A program made the translations under genes and the position numbers. The notes below the pieces were generated by a model. That model was not told the DNA's origin. It made no database searches and saw nothing but the letters and a program-made list of their open reading frames with translations. Of a stretch of 64,000 bases of DNA, positions 25,150 through 35,126 are shown piece by piece. Position 1 is the first letter of the stretch; the number at the start of each line of letters is the position of its first letter. Source of the DNA: Euonymus europaeus (lineage: Eukaryota > Streptophyta > Magnoliopsida > Celastrales > Celastraceae); NCBI GenBank assembly GCA_963580455.1, contig OY756962.1:10806001-10870000 (forward strand), given 5' to 3'.

Positions 25150-26106
25150 TGTGACGCCCCGATCCCCGGGACGCCAGGTGCCCTCTCTGACACCGTCCTA
25201 GGTCACTAGTGTGAACATCCAGGATAAACCGGAAATCCGGCGGCACCTCCCCGTATATCGGAGAGTGCCCACCTAAATCAGAAACGCAGCGACAATCATC
25301 ACACTAGCAACCTAGCATCCAGGCCTCAGGCCTCAATCACAAGCAATCCTGATCCTAGAGCCTCAGGCCCTCCACTACCAGCATGCACAAACTGATAAAT
25401 TTAAATATAAATCATCACACACATCTATATATCTCAAGCATATAACCATCATCATCAAACATCATAATCATACAAGCACTGTCCATGCCACATGGTTATA
25501 TACACTACTCTGACATACAAAATAAAACAACAACATGCATAGAGTATGTCTCGTGCATCCCAATCCTACCCAGGGCCATCCATGTCACATCCCGTCTCAC
25601 TGATCCGCACCACCAGTACCTGTACCAGTGTCACCTGTAGAAGACAGAAAGTAGGGGAGTGAGCTAGAAGCTCAGTAGGGTACAAGAGTTTATAAGAAGT
25701 AAGGCCGAACCAATCAAAGGACAATGCACCAACATGTATCTACAACATGCACGTATACTCAACAAGCACATATAACATCAATCCAAGTAATCCCCTCGCC
25801 CTGAGCAATCAACAATACTACCATGTCTCATACATGTAGCATCCAACAGGGAGCAAGCTCAACCACAACAACAACGCTCCTGGGATTACCTGGTTGCGTG
25901 AACCTATCACGCCCGCACATAGCCAGCTAGGTCGCTCTCCAACCTTCGCCCAAGTGCGTTATCCCAACATAGAGTTCACGTGACCCGGTGGCAACTCTCT
26001 TCACCTGTCATCCCTCCATGTGGCTTTCAAGAAACCTAAGAGTCCCCGAGTCCATACTCGAGTCCCCCATGCATCTCTAATGCAATTATGCAATGTCATG
26101 CCGAAT

Positions 26107-26141
<35 letters not shown>

Positions 26142-27229
26142 CATCCTACATATATACATATATAACTACCGTGATGCATGAACGGAATTCAACTCGTGCC
26201 CGTATGAGACGGAACACACAAATCGGGTCATGCATACAGTCCACAATCAACAATTAACCACACATTGGCTCGTTTCCCCTTAGAAGCAATTAAGGTGGAA
26301 ACACAACAAAAGGACCAATGAAGAATCGAAACGCTATTTAGAAAGGAGAACGGACGATAGAAAAGAATTGGTTAGGAATTCCTACCTCAATCGAGCACAA
26401 TCACCTCAAATACCAAATTAGGGTTTCGAACCCTCGTTTCTTCCAAACCTATCGATTCACATAATCGAACTCACAATATCAACCAAAACATACCACAATA
26501 TCCCTACTAATATCAATCAATCAACAAAAATCGAAATACTTACCTTCTCTCTAGAATTCTCTTTCAAAAGCTTGTTCCAAAGCCCAATCCAAATCTTACT
26601 CCAAAATCCCAACTAAACCTACACATAGGTCCACAAACAAGCCTATATCAACATATCTAAACCCTAGATACCAATTCCAAACGGAACTAACCAAATCTAA
26701 AGAAAACCCCAATGAGAAACTCTAGGAAAACTTACCTCAAACCTTGAAATCTTCCTTGAAATCTTCTCCAAGTCTCCAATCCAAGCTTAGACTCTCCAAG
26801 AATCACTTCAAATGATCTTCTCTCTCTAGAATCATCGCTCTATCTCTCTCTAGGATGAACCAAAACCATAAATCTGTCTAAAACTCTCGCTGGACTCTGT
26901 TTTGAAAGCTCGGGTTGCGCCTAGGCGCTACTCTGGGCGCCTAGGCGCTCTGGCCTAAATGGTTTATGGAAACACACTGTCCTGGGCGCTTCTGGGCGCA
27001 CTTTTGCACACGCCTAGGCGCACACCGCCTAGTCGTGTGATCCCAATTTTTCCAACTCCGTCTCGGTCTTAGCTTTGATTTGATATATTATGGGCCCAAA
27101 ACGGACATTTGTATAAAAAGTTATGGCCTATTTACCGAACCTAGCTCAAAACTATTTTTCCATGATGCCTTACTTCACGAATCATCCGTAACTCGACTCA
27201 AAACTAAATTTTTGGGTCGGGATTTCACA
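25150..27229 (-). repeat. Element A LTR4 (outermost 5' LTR)
   Basis: The 2080-bp LTR ends TTTCACA at 27229, followed by the TGTTC target duplication. It is longer than the other three only because its AT tract is (AT)15 (26109-26138). One U3 palindrome is damaged (GCCTAGTCGTG) within the cluster at 26918-27035. As the first LTR in element orientation it would supply the promoter for any full-length transcript. I cannot fix a single TATA box because several AT-rich candidates exist. Confidence 0.95.
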
Positions 27230-27234
27230 TGTTC
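27230..27234. repeat. Target site duplication of element A, right (TGTTC)
   Basis: Second copy of TGTTC, identical to 4108-4112; the interrupted B monomer continues from 27235. Confidence 0.95.
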
Positions 27235-28126
27235 TGTTGTCAAGAGAATAGATTTTTGTCTAAATTTGGCAAAACTATTAAAAACAATTCCATGGAGAGA
27301 GTTGATCAATTTCGGCCAATCAAAGTTGCTCGGTGTACACTTTTTATTGTTCTTCTATGTCAAATTTCACGAGTATGAGCTTCCTAGATTATTTCCATGC
27401 CAAAACATCAACTTTCTTTGACGAATAGACAAAATCGTTAAAAGCCCCTCGATAAGGATAGTTGAACAATTCCGAACCATGAAAATTCCTCGGTATACAC
27501 TTTGTATTGTTTCTCTCTGTCTAAAATTACTAGTATTCGCTTCATAAATTGTTCTGTTGTCAAGAGAACAAATTTCGATCTAAATTTGGCAAAACTATTA
27601 AAAACAACTCCATGGAGAGAGTTGATCAATTTCGGCCAATCAAAGTTTCTCGGTGTACACTTTTTATTGTTCTTCTATGTCAAATTTTACGAGTATAAGC
27701 TTCCTAGATTATTTCAATGCCAAAACACCAACTTTCTATGACAAATAGAAAAAATCGTTAAAAGCTCCTCCATAATGAGAGTTGAGCAATTCCGAACCAT
27801 GAAAATTGCTCGGTATGCACTTTTTATTGTTTCTTTATGTTCAAAATTACTAGTGTTCGCTTTGTAAATTGTTTTGTTGTCAAGAGAACAAATTTCGGCC
27901 TAAATTTGGCATAACTATTAAAAACAAATCCATTGAGATTTCGAGCTATCAAAGTTGCTCGGTGTACACTTTTTATTGTTCTTCTATGTCAAATTTCACG
28001 AGTATAAGCTTCCTAGATTATTTCCATGCCAAAACATCAACTTTCTTTGACAAATCGATAAAATCGTTAAATGCCCCTCGATAAGGATAGTTGAGCAATT
28101 CCGAACCATGAAAATTGCTCGGTATG
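27235..28126 (+). repeat. Satellite segment between elements A and C
   Basis: The sixth monomer of nonamer copy 3 finishes here, followed by A (27334) and B (27494) in exact register. At 27654 the order breaks: the next monomer is of the second-position A type (CATAATGAGAG) instead of the ninth. It is followed by a B monomer at 27814 shortened by about 11 bp, an A monomer at 27963 and the first four bases of a B monomer at 28123. This points to an unequal exchange within the array before element C inserted. Confidence 0.88.
28122..28126. repeat. Target site duplication of element C, left (GTATG)
   Basis: GTATG precedes the LTR start TGTTATCG and is repeated at 47818-47822. It spans the junction of an A and a B satellite monomer. 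Confidence 0.93.
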
Positions 28127-29018
28127 TGTTATCGTTTTAAAACTACTAAAAAAATAGTAATTCTAAAACTCTATTTATACTCGCAAGCGCACGAATCCAA
28201 GTAGTATAAATGTGGCAAAGATTAGTGTCGTACCCACAGGGACTGAAGATTAACTAACTCTAATTCTTAGAAAAACAAGTTTTTCTTTTCTTTCTCTTTT
28301 ATAGTAATATTAATAACACCAAAACTAAAATTGAGAAATCAACACAAATAATAAATACTAAGGCTTTGATTTCACCACTCTATTGTATTTAAATCATATG
28401 GTTATCAATTAAGAATTCATCCAAGCATGTCAAAGATCAAGTTTTCTAATTCATGTAGTAGTCATTGGCATCTAACTTACCTTATCTATCCTTAATTTGC
28501 AATTATCCATGGCATCTAGACTAATTTGACAAACAAGAATGCATTAGGATCAATGTAACTTATGAAATGATCACAAAATTCCTAGCATATGGCATCTATG
28601 ACTAGGTAACTTTGGTAATAAATTGCAAGAAGCTATTCTCAAATTGAGCATGGCATCTACTACAATTTGCATCACATTAATCAAACCTAGATGGTAGCTA
28701 AGCATCAAGATTTAATTATTAATAAACATATCAATTTAATACTTGACATAACATGAATAAATCACAATTAATTCAACCAAATTTATTAAACACAATAGAG
28801 TGAATCCATCATCACCTTAGTAAGAGGATTAGTTCCTCATATTAAGTTTACACAACAAATAGCAATAAATAAAATTCACAAACATAAGTATAAAACAACT
28901 AGAAAACCCCCTTATTATAATTGTTGCAAGAACTCCTTCTCTTTTCTCTTTCTTCCTCTTGCTATTTCTCTTCTTCTTGTTGTGTTTGGTGTGTGTCCTT
29001 AACAAAGAACAGATCATG

Positions 29019-29030
29019 CCTTTATATAGG
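29019..29030 (-). promoter_or_regulatory. TATA box candidate in element C 3' LTR
   Basis: The minus strand reads CCTATATAAAGG, a strong TATA match. The same box lies in the 5' LTR at 47463-47474. In this copy it would fire out of the element into flanking satellite. Confidence 0.65.
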
Positions 29031-29066
29031 CAATGACAAGGACAAATATTCAACCATGGCAAGCTT

Positions 29067-29168
29067 GAATGCCAACCATTGTTGAATGCCAACCATTGTT
29101 GAATGCCAACCATTATTGAATGCCAACCATTGTTGAATGCCAACCATTGTTGAATGCCAACCATTATT
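29067..29168 (-). repeat. 17-bp tandem repeats in element C 3' LTR, six units
   Basis: Six contiguous 17-bp units of GAATGCCAACCATTGTT (plus strand), two of which end ATT, followed by a degenerate unit. They lie just upstream of the TATA box in element orientation, an enhancer-like placement. Confidence 0.9.
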
Positions 29169-29391
29169 GAATGGCAATGAAGAAGTTGTAAGCAATGATG
29201 TCAACAAAAACCTTCCATGATCTTCACTTGGTTTGGACTCATGATTGGGTCTATAAATATGAAAATAAACACAAAGTGATTCATCCATGGTGATTAACAT
29301 TTATTTGTACAAAATCACTTCAAAAACCCCAACTTTGTGACAAATGCTAATGATAATTTACATTTAAAGTAGATGTTTTCAACATCTATCA

Positions 29392-29403
29392 CAACCCCCA
29401 ACC
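29392..29403 (-). other. Polypurine tract of element C
   Basis: The minus strand reads GGTTGGGGGTTG, directly beside the 3' LTR. It is G-rich with interspersed T, as seen in Athila-type elements. Confidence 0.75.
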
Positions 29404-30557
29404 AGCTTTTTGCTAGTCCCTAGCAATTTAAGCGTAAATATCATTCCATTATAAAGAATTTGAAAAAGAAATCACTTCCTTTGAGTATAACAAAAGGTAA
29501 GAGATCACTAATGCTATCCAGAGTATTTTGATCACAACTTCCAGAATTTGTGTGTGTGTGCACTAAGCCAGAACCATCTTACCACAAACCATAATGCATA
29601 TAACTTAGAAGAATTATCCAAATAAAAGCATCAACTCCATATTCTCACAGGTTAAAGAAGGATTTTAGTGCTTGGAATTTCTCTCATGGAGTTGGAAAAC
29701 ATATATGCACTCAGAAGAAAAGTCAATTTAAGGACAAACAAAGAAACAAACATTGATCATATGATAGGTATATCAGCTGTCTAGAACTTCCACCATTCTT
29801 ACCACAAACGTGCTTTGGAATTTAAAGATCAAATATTTGAGATAAGAACAAATAATAGAATCCTAGTGGAATCGGAAATAAAATAAGATTGTACTTGTCT
29901 TCCTAAGAATTTTGAAGACTTAGAATAACATACCATTCTTTCTTCTTTTTTTCTTTTCTTTTTCTTTCTTTTCTCTTCTTTTTTTTTTTTTCTTTTTTTT
30001 TTTTCTTTTTTTTTCTTTTCTCTTTTTTTTTCTTTTTTTTCGTTTTTCTCTTCTTTTTTTTTTGACATACCTCACAAACAAAATCTCAAGCAATTACAAT
30101 TGAAATCTCAAAAATTGATCAATATCATCCTCAGTATTCAACCAACGTTCCACAAACCATGTAATGGTGTTCATTGACAGCAATTATCCATTTCAACAGA
30201 TCAATGAAAGTTCATAAGTTGTTTACTCATCTCTCCCACTCATTTAGAACTTAATTTGTGTTTTATCTGGTAAATTCTCTTAGTATTATGCATTATCATC
30301 CATCTTACCATGAGACTTAGTATTTGTGCACAAAAGAGTTTTAGAAGTTGTTTTCTAACAATCCAGATAGAAAAAATGACTCAAACTTAATTGTATCAAC
30401 TCATTCATCAAAATGCTTGATCAAAATGCATGAATATGCTACCACCCCCTACCTATACGAGTCAGTGTCTTCAATGTCACAGAAGTGAATGAAATTGAAC
30501 AATGTAACAACAAGGCAAAGAAAGATAAAACCTGGGAGTGAAATATCTCCAAAGTGA
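29404..30557 (-). other. Element C 3' noncoding region
   Basis: About 1.15 kb lies between the third ORF and the polypurine tract, with no supportable gene. The one open frame here comes from the purine-rich run (29936-30063) and encodes only Lys/Glu/Arg repeats, so I do not call it. Long noncoding stretches at this place are common in Athila-type elements. Confidence 0.75.
29936..30063. repeat. Polypyrimidine/polypurine low-complexity tract (~128 bp)
   Basis: The tract is almost pure T/C on the plus strand, so A/G in element orientation. It arose by expansion of short CTTTT-like units and may form triplex DNA; that is inference. Confidence 0.85.
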
Positions 30558-31526
30558 TCAGTTGAAAGAATTCATCATCTCCAGGAGAGTATCCAACTTT
30601 TGCTCTATCCTTTGTTGTCGAGCCCCCAATTGGGTTAAATGCCCCATAATTGTACTCAGTGTGGGTGGAGGTGAAGAGTCTACAACTAGCAGTGGTGATG
30701 CTTCATGTTGTGAGAAATCCTCAGCGTGTTGTGCTAAGGCAGTTCGCATATTGCTTGTACTTTGGCTCCATGTCCACATTTCCAGTACTGTGACTGGATA
30801 TTCTGAAGATTGCTGAGGTCGAGGAGGCCGAATACCCTTGAATTGAAGCAATTGCGTGATGAGCCTTGGCAAATATAATTTTCCAACTTTGGTAGGCCTC
30901 TGTTCTACAAAAAGTTTGGCCTTGAGCATTGAAGCCATATAAATTTTCCCTCTATCAAACCAGGTTCCCTTATACATATAGTATAAGGTTGCTAAGAACT
31001 TGCTCCGTCACTGTTGAGAATGGCCGATGGGGCAGAGATTTTTTCTAATGGCGTCGTCCAGCATCCACATCTTTGGTGGCAAGTAAGAACGTCGTGTAGC
31101 TTTGGCATATCGATCCTACTTACCCCAACACATCTCATTAATCATCTGTTCTTTTGTTGCTGTGATAGGTGCTTTAAATCTAGTTGAAGCATCATATTCG
31201 AGTGGAAAACCTAGACAAAAACAGAGTTTCGCTGTCGTAAATCGAACTTTTACGCCAACTATGATTACCTCATACATTGTGCCCTTCTCGACCTCCTTGA
31301 GAGTGGAATAAAATGAACGAACGATTTCCGGATAGACGGGCAAGTTCATATGAGGATCTGGATCCATGAGAAACATCAAATTGTGCGTCCTCAAATACTG
31401 CATCGCCCACCGAGTAGCATCGGCTTGTTGAATGAGTGTGTTGATCTTGCATTCCGGGATGATATCAGCTCTCTGGAAGAGAAGGTCTTTCGGCTGGGAG
31501 GTAGACGAACGGGGGCGTCTCGGCAT
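30558..31526 (-). pseudogene. Element C third ORF (Athila-type post-integrase gene), broken
   Basis: Two open pieces, 31116-31526 (136 codons) and 30558-30977 (139 codons), flank a stretch where the frame is lost: a TAA at 31116-31118 and a TGA at 31008-31010, with at least one frameshift between. The first piece starts with a basic MPRRPRSS-type end. It resembles the plant-specific protein that Athila-like elements carry after integrase, often labelled env-like or putative plant transposon protein. I see no signal peptide or clear membrane segment in the remaining pieces, so an envelope role is not supported by this copy. The C-terminal end has a short heptad-like stretch. Confidence 0.65.
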
Positions 31527-31604
31527 GTTTGCGATGGCTGCGAGAGAAAATTAGAAATGAGTAGAAGTGAACACAGTAAGAAGGGTTGCAGTGCAGAAAT
31601 ATTC

Positions 31605-31624
31605 TTTTTTTTTTTTTTTTTTTT
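31605..31624. repeat. Poly(T) run of 20 bases
   Basis: The T20 run (A20 in element orientation) lies in the ~190-bp spacer (31527-31719) between integrase and the third ORF. No other feature is visible in this spacer. Confidence 0.8.
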
Positions 31625-31719
31625 AAATTTCACAATCACATACCGTGAGATCAAAATATGGGTTGCCTCCCATAAGCGCTGTATTTAACGTCTGAGCTAG
31701 ACCAAGTGATACCTTTTAA

Positions 31720-32193
31720 TTACTTACCTGCTTCGCGAAGTGTAATACTAGACACTGCTGCATTAAAATTGGCTTCAAAGTAATGTTTGAGGCGATGCCC
31801 ATTAACTTTGAATTCATTTCCCGTCTCCAAGTTCTTGATATCAACAGCACCATGTGGGTATACATGAACAACTTGAAATGGACCATACCATCGCGAACGT
31901 AATTTCCCTGGAAAAAGTTTAAGTCTAGAATTAAACAAAAGTACCTTTTGACCAGGAGAAAATTCTTTAGTCAAAATATTCTGATCATGGTATCGCTTGG
32001 TCCTATCCTTGTAAATCCGCGCATTTTCATAAGCTTCATCACGTATTTCTTCAAGTTCACTTAGTTGTAATTTTCTCTTCTCACCAGCAGCATCATAATT
32101 AAAGTTGAGCCTTTTGATTGCCCAGTATGCCTTGTGTTCAAGTTCTACAGGAAGATGACAAGCCTTTCCAAAAATCAAACGGTATGGAGTCAT
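31720..32193 (-). pseudogene. Element C integrase C-terminal region
   Basis: The 157-codon frame begins at an internal Met in the conserved [17 protein letters not shown] motif, typical of Athila integrase. It runs through a basic region and the RWYGPF module (GPY/F type) near its end. It is separated from the catalytic core by a TGA at 32227-32229, where the family normally has Trp. It ends with a natural-looking stop before the third ORF. Confidence 0.85.
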
Positions 32194-32226
32194 GCCAATT
32201 GGAGTCTTGTAGGCAGTTTGATATGC

Positions 32227-32691
32227 TCAAAGAGCATCGTTTAATTTTATACTCCAATCAGTTTTCTTGATATTCATTGTCTTCTCCAGAATTCGTTTGA
32301 TTTCTCTGTTAGAAATCTCAGTCTGTCCACTAGATTGAGGATGATAAGCAGTGGCAATCCTATGTGTGATGTTGTATTTGGCAAGAAGTGCAGCCACACT
32401 CCGGTTCAGAAAATGCTTTCCTTCATCACTGATTATAGCACGTGGAGTACTATATCTGGGAAATATTACTCCTTGAAGTAATCGGGTCACGACGTCACTT
32501 TTGTTGGTTGGGCTTGCGACGGCTTCAACCCATTTGGATACGTAATCTACTGCCACCAGTATGTACTCATTTCCAAAAGACTTAGGAAATGGCCCCATGA
32601 AATCTATTCCCCAGACATCAAAGATTTCAACCACCAGAATATTGTTGAGTGGCATTTCATTCCTTCGAAAATATTGCCAAGTCTCTAACAA
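32227..32691 (-). pseudogene. Element C integrase catalytic core
   Basis: The 154-codon piece has the DDE motif in order: Asp in GIDFMGPF, Asp in ISDEGKHF and Glu in [12 protein letters not shown]. This is the retroviral integrase core that joins cDNA ends to target DNA. It sits in a different frame from the upstream zinc-binding part because of a small indel near 32655, and it is closed by a TGA at 32227. The catalytic residues themselves survive. Confidence 0.88.
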
Positions 32692-33176
32692 TTATCACAT
32701 GTAGAGCAAAAATTGTGAGCGTCTTTATGGAGCGTGGGCCAATAGAAACCTGATTGCAAAATATTTGTAGCAGTTCTTTGAGTACCAAAGTGACCCCCAC
32801 AAGCAACTGTATGACAAAATTGCAAAATACTTCGTTGTTCCTCTGGGGGCACACACTTACGAATAATTTGATCAGTACCATGCTTGCACAAATAGGGCTC
32901 GTCCCAAAAATAATGCTTAGCTGTGGAGAAGAATTTCTTCCGTTGTTGATAAGTCCAGCTCTTGGGAATAACACCTTCTGCAAGATAATTAGCTATGTCA
33001 GCATACCAAGGTACCTCAATTTGTACAACAAGAAGTTGTTCATCTGGGAAGCTTTCATTCAATGGCAGCTCAGTTTGGTCATTGCTATTTCCTGGAACAA
33101 TACGAGAGAGATGATCTGCTACAACATTCTCTGCTCCTTTCTTGTCTTTTATCTCCAAATCAAATTCTTGGAGCAA
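32685..33176 (-). pseudogene. Element C RNase H end and integrase zinc-binding domain
   Basis: The 163-codon piece starts in the RNase H tail, including the ADHLSR motif. It continues to the H-H-C-C zinc domain of integrase (HTVACGGHFG and CSTCDNC). It ends at a TAG (32685-32687) right after CDNC, where Athila relatives usually have Gln; the change fits CAG to TAG. Confidence 0.87.
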
Positions 33177-33191
33177 TAATATCCAACGAAT

Positions 33192-34118
33192 TCATCTTGG
33201 CTTTGAGTCCTTTTTGGAAAGCAAATATTTGAGAGCCGCATGATCACTGTATACAATCACCTTGGAACCAATTAAGTATGATCGGAATTTCTCCAGGGCA
33301 AAGACCACTGCTAGTAATTCTTTCTCTGTTGTTGAGTAATTGAGCTGAGCATCATTAAGAGTACGACTGGCATAATAAATGACATGTGGCAACTTGTCAA
33401 CTCTTTGACCCAATACCGCCCCAACTGCATAATCACTTGCATCGCACATGAGCTCAAATGGTAAACTCCAGTCTGGTGCTATCATTATTGGTGCTGACGT
33501 AAGTAACTGCTTCAATTTGTTGAATGCTTGTAGACACTCATCGTCAAAGTTGAGAATTGCACCTTTGGTAAGCAGACTGCATAGTGGCCGAGAAATCTTT
33601 GAGAAATCTTTGATAAAGCGACGATAGAACCCCGCATGTCCAAGAAAAGATCGCACTTCTCTAACTGAAGTGGGAGGTGGTAATTTAGATATAACTTCAA
33701 TTTTCGCTTTGTCCACCGCAATCCCATCTGCTGAAATGAGATGGCCAAGAACAATACCTTCTTGCACCATAAAGTGACATTTCTCCCAATTGAGAACCAA
33801 ATTAGTTTCCTTGCATCTTTCCAAAACCAAGGCAAGATTATAAAGGCATGTGTCAAAAGAAGAACCAAACACAGAGAAATCATCCATAAATACCTCGATG
33901 ATATGACCCACCATGTCAGAGAAAATGCTTGTCATACATCGTTGAAATGTAGCTGGTGCATTGCATAGTCCAAACGGCATCCTTCGGTATGCAAATGTTC
34001 CAAAAGGACATGTAAAAGTTGTCTTCTCTTGATCCTCAGGTGCAATGACAATCTGATTATAACCTGAGTATCCATCAAGAAAACAATAATGAGAATGACC
34101 AGCTAGTCTTTCTAGCAT
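33192..34118 (-). pseudogene. Element C reverse transcriptase and RNase H core
   Basis: The 308-codon piece carries RT palm motifs ([26 protein letters not shown], catalytic FMDDF), the thumb/connection region ([15 protein letters not shown]) and the RNase H start ([42 protein letters not shown]). It is cut upstream by a TAG at 34119-34121 and downstream by a TGA at 33192-33194. Motifs are otherwise intact, placing decay after a period of function. Confidence 0.9.
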
Positions 34119-34654
34119 CTAGTCAATAAATGGCAATGGAAAGTGATCCTTTCTTGTACAGAATTTAGCTTCCGGTAATCAATACACACACGCCACCCTG
34201 TCTGTTTTCTTATTGGGATGAGCTCATTCTTTTCATTTGTGATCACTGTGATTCCTGACTTTTTAGGAACAACTTGCACTGGACACACCCATTTGCTGTC
34301 AGAAATAGGATATATAACTCCAACATCGAGCAACTTCAATATTTCAGTTCTGACAACCTCCTTCATAGCTGGATTTAGGCGTCTTTGTGCTTCTCGCGAG
34401 GATTTTGATTCATCTTCTAGCAAAATTCGATGCATGCACATAGTAGGACTTATGCCCTTGATATCAGCAATGGACCATCCAAGAACACTTTCGTATTCAC
34501 GTAACACCCGCAAAAGACTTTCTTCCTCTGAAACATTAAGATTAGCAGCTACAATGACAGGTAATGCTTCATCAACACCAAGGTAAGCATATTTCAAATG
34601 CTCCGAAAGTTGCTTCAATTCTAACTTTGGTGGACATTCAATGGAAGGGATCAC
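34112..34654 (-). pseudogene. Element C linker and N-terminal reverse transcriptase
   Basis: The 180-codon piece includes HRILLEDESKSSREAQRRLNP, KEVVRTEILKLLDVGVIYPI and WRVCIDYRKLN, the fingers region of Athila RT. Just after YRKLNS (about 34160-34170) the frame shifts, so the last ~15 codons are out of frame. The in-frame continuation meets a TAG at 34119. The start shown is only the first internal Met after a TGA at 34694; the reading frame is the same as that of the protease piece upstream. Confidence 0.87.
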
Positions 34655-34693
34655 TTTGGTGAGTGGAGGACCAAGAACTTCAAAAGTTTGTCT

Positions 34694-35121
34694 TCATTGG
34701 TTATTTGATAGTTGCTGCTTCTCCAGATATGCACAAAATTCCGCAACTCCTCCATCTTCATTAACCTGAAATTCAGGAAAAGTAAGGCAAGTTGCCAAAT
34801 GATCAGTAGAATGATGCTCCAAAAATGTATCAAAAACTAAATCATCTACAATTTCAATGCTGAAACATTCCCTGATATCCGATGGACGTCGTGTAGCTTC
34901 AAAAAGCTTAAATTCTACTCTTTGTCCTTGCACTGTCATAGACAAACAACCCTTTTGAACATCCACAATAGTTCCTGCAGTGGCCAAGAAAGGTCGACCC
35001 AAAATAATTGGTACATTTCTGTCTTCCTCCATGTCAAGAATGATAAAATCTGCTGGAAGGAGGAATTTGTCAACTTGGACAAGCACATCCTCTATAATTC
35101 CCCTTGGAAATTTTATTGATC
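34694..35121 (-). pseudogene. Element C protease, second half and linker (after nested element B)
   Basis: The piece resumes next to the GATCT duplication of element B with DRSIKFPRG and continues through VPIILGRPFLATAG, the distal protease motif of Athila-type elements. The frame matches the first half at 44497-45074, so B interrupted one gene. It ends at a TGA (34694-34696). Confidence 0.88.
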
Positions 35122-35126
35122 GATCT
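35122..35126. repeat. Target site duplication of element B, left (GATCT)
   Basis: GATCT precedes the LTR start TGTGGCGCC and recurs at 44492-44496. Confidence 0.95.

Larger units (their letters stand above)
4113..27229 (-). mobile_element. Element A: tandem Tekay-like Ty3/gypsy retrotransposon, 4 LTRs and 3 interiors
   Basis: The 23,117-bp structure reads LTR-interior-LTR-interior-LTR-interior-LTR, all on the minus strand, with one TGTTC duplication outside it and none at internal joints. LTRs are 2070, 2070, 2068 and 2080 bp; interiors are 4943 bp each (6183-11125, 13196-18138, 20207-25149). Each interior has a primer site next to its right LTR and a polypurine tract next to its left LTR. 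The polyprotein order Gag-PR-RT-RNaseH-INT-chromodomain-like, and a C-terminus similar to Del/Tekay chromoviruses, place it in Ty3/gypsy (Metaviridae), Tekay-like. The copies share LTRs, so this is one locus with two extra units rather than three insertions. Private differences in each copy argue against a simple assembly duplicate. Confidence 0.93.
28127..29391 (-). repeat. Element C 3' LTR (1265 bp)
   Basis: It starts TGTTATCGTTTTAAAAC and ends CAACATCTATCA. Compared with the other LTR it has one more 17-bp tandem unit, which explains the 17-bp net length difference. It contains the TATA-like box at 29019-29030 and tandem units at 29067-29168, both oriented for minus-strand transcription. 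Confidence 0.93.

Noticed and set aside
4113..27229. Three independent insertions of the same family
   Set aside because: Independent insertions would each have two LTRs and their own target duplication; inner LTRs are single and shared.
4113..27229. Pure assembly duplication of one element
   Set aside because: Each interior and LTR has private differences (AT tract lengths, the A2 stop, the A1 replacements), so they are distinct sequences, although read-level confirmation is still needed.
29829..30068. Lys/Glu-rich frame
   Set aside because: It is a translation of the purine-rich low-complexity tract with no recognisable domain.
30558..31526. Functional envelope gene in element C
   Set aside because: The frame is broken and no signal peptide or membrane segment is visible; only the Athila-type third-ORF resemblance is supported.
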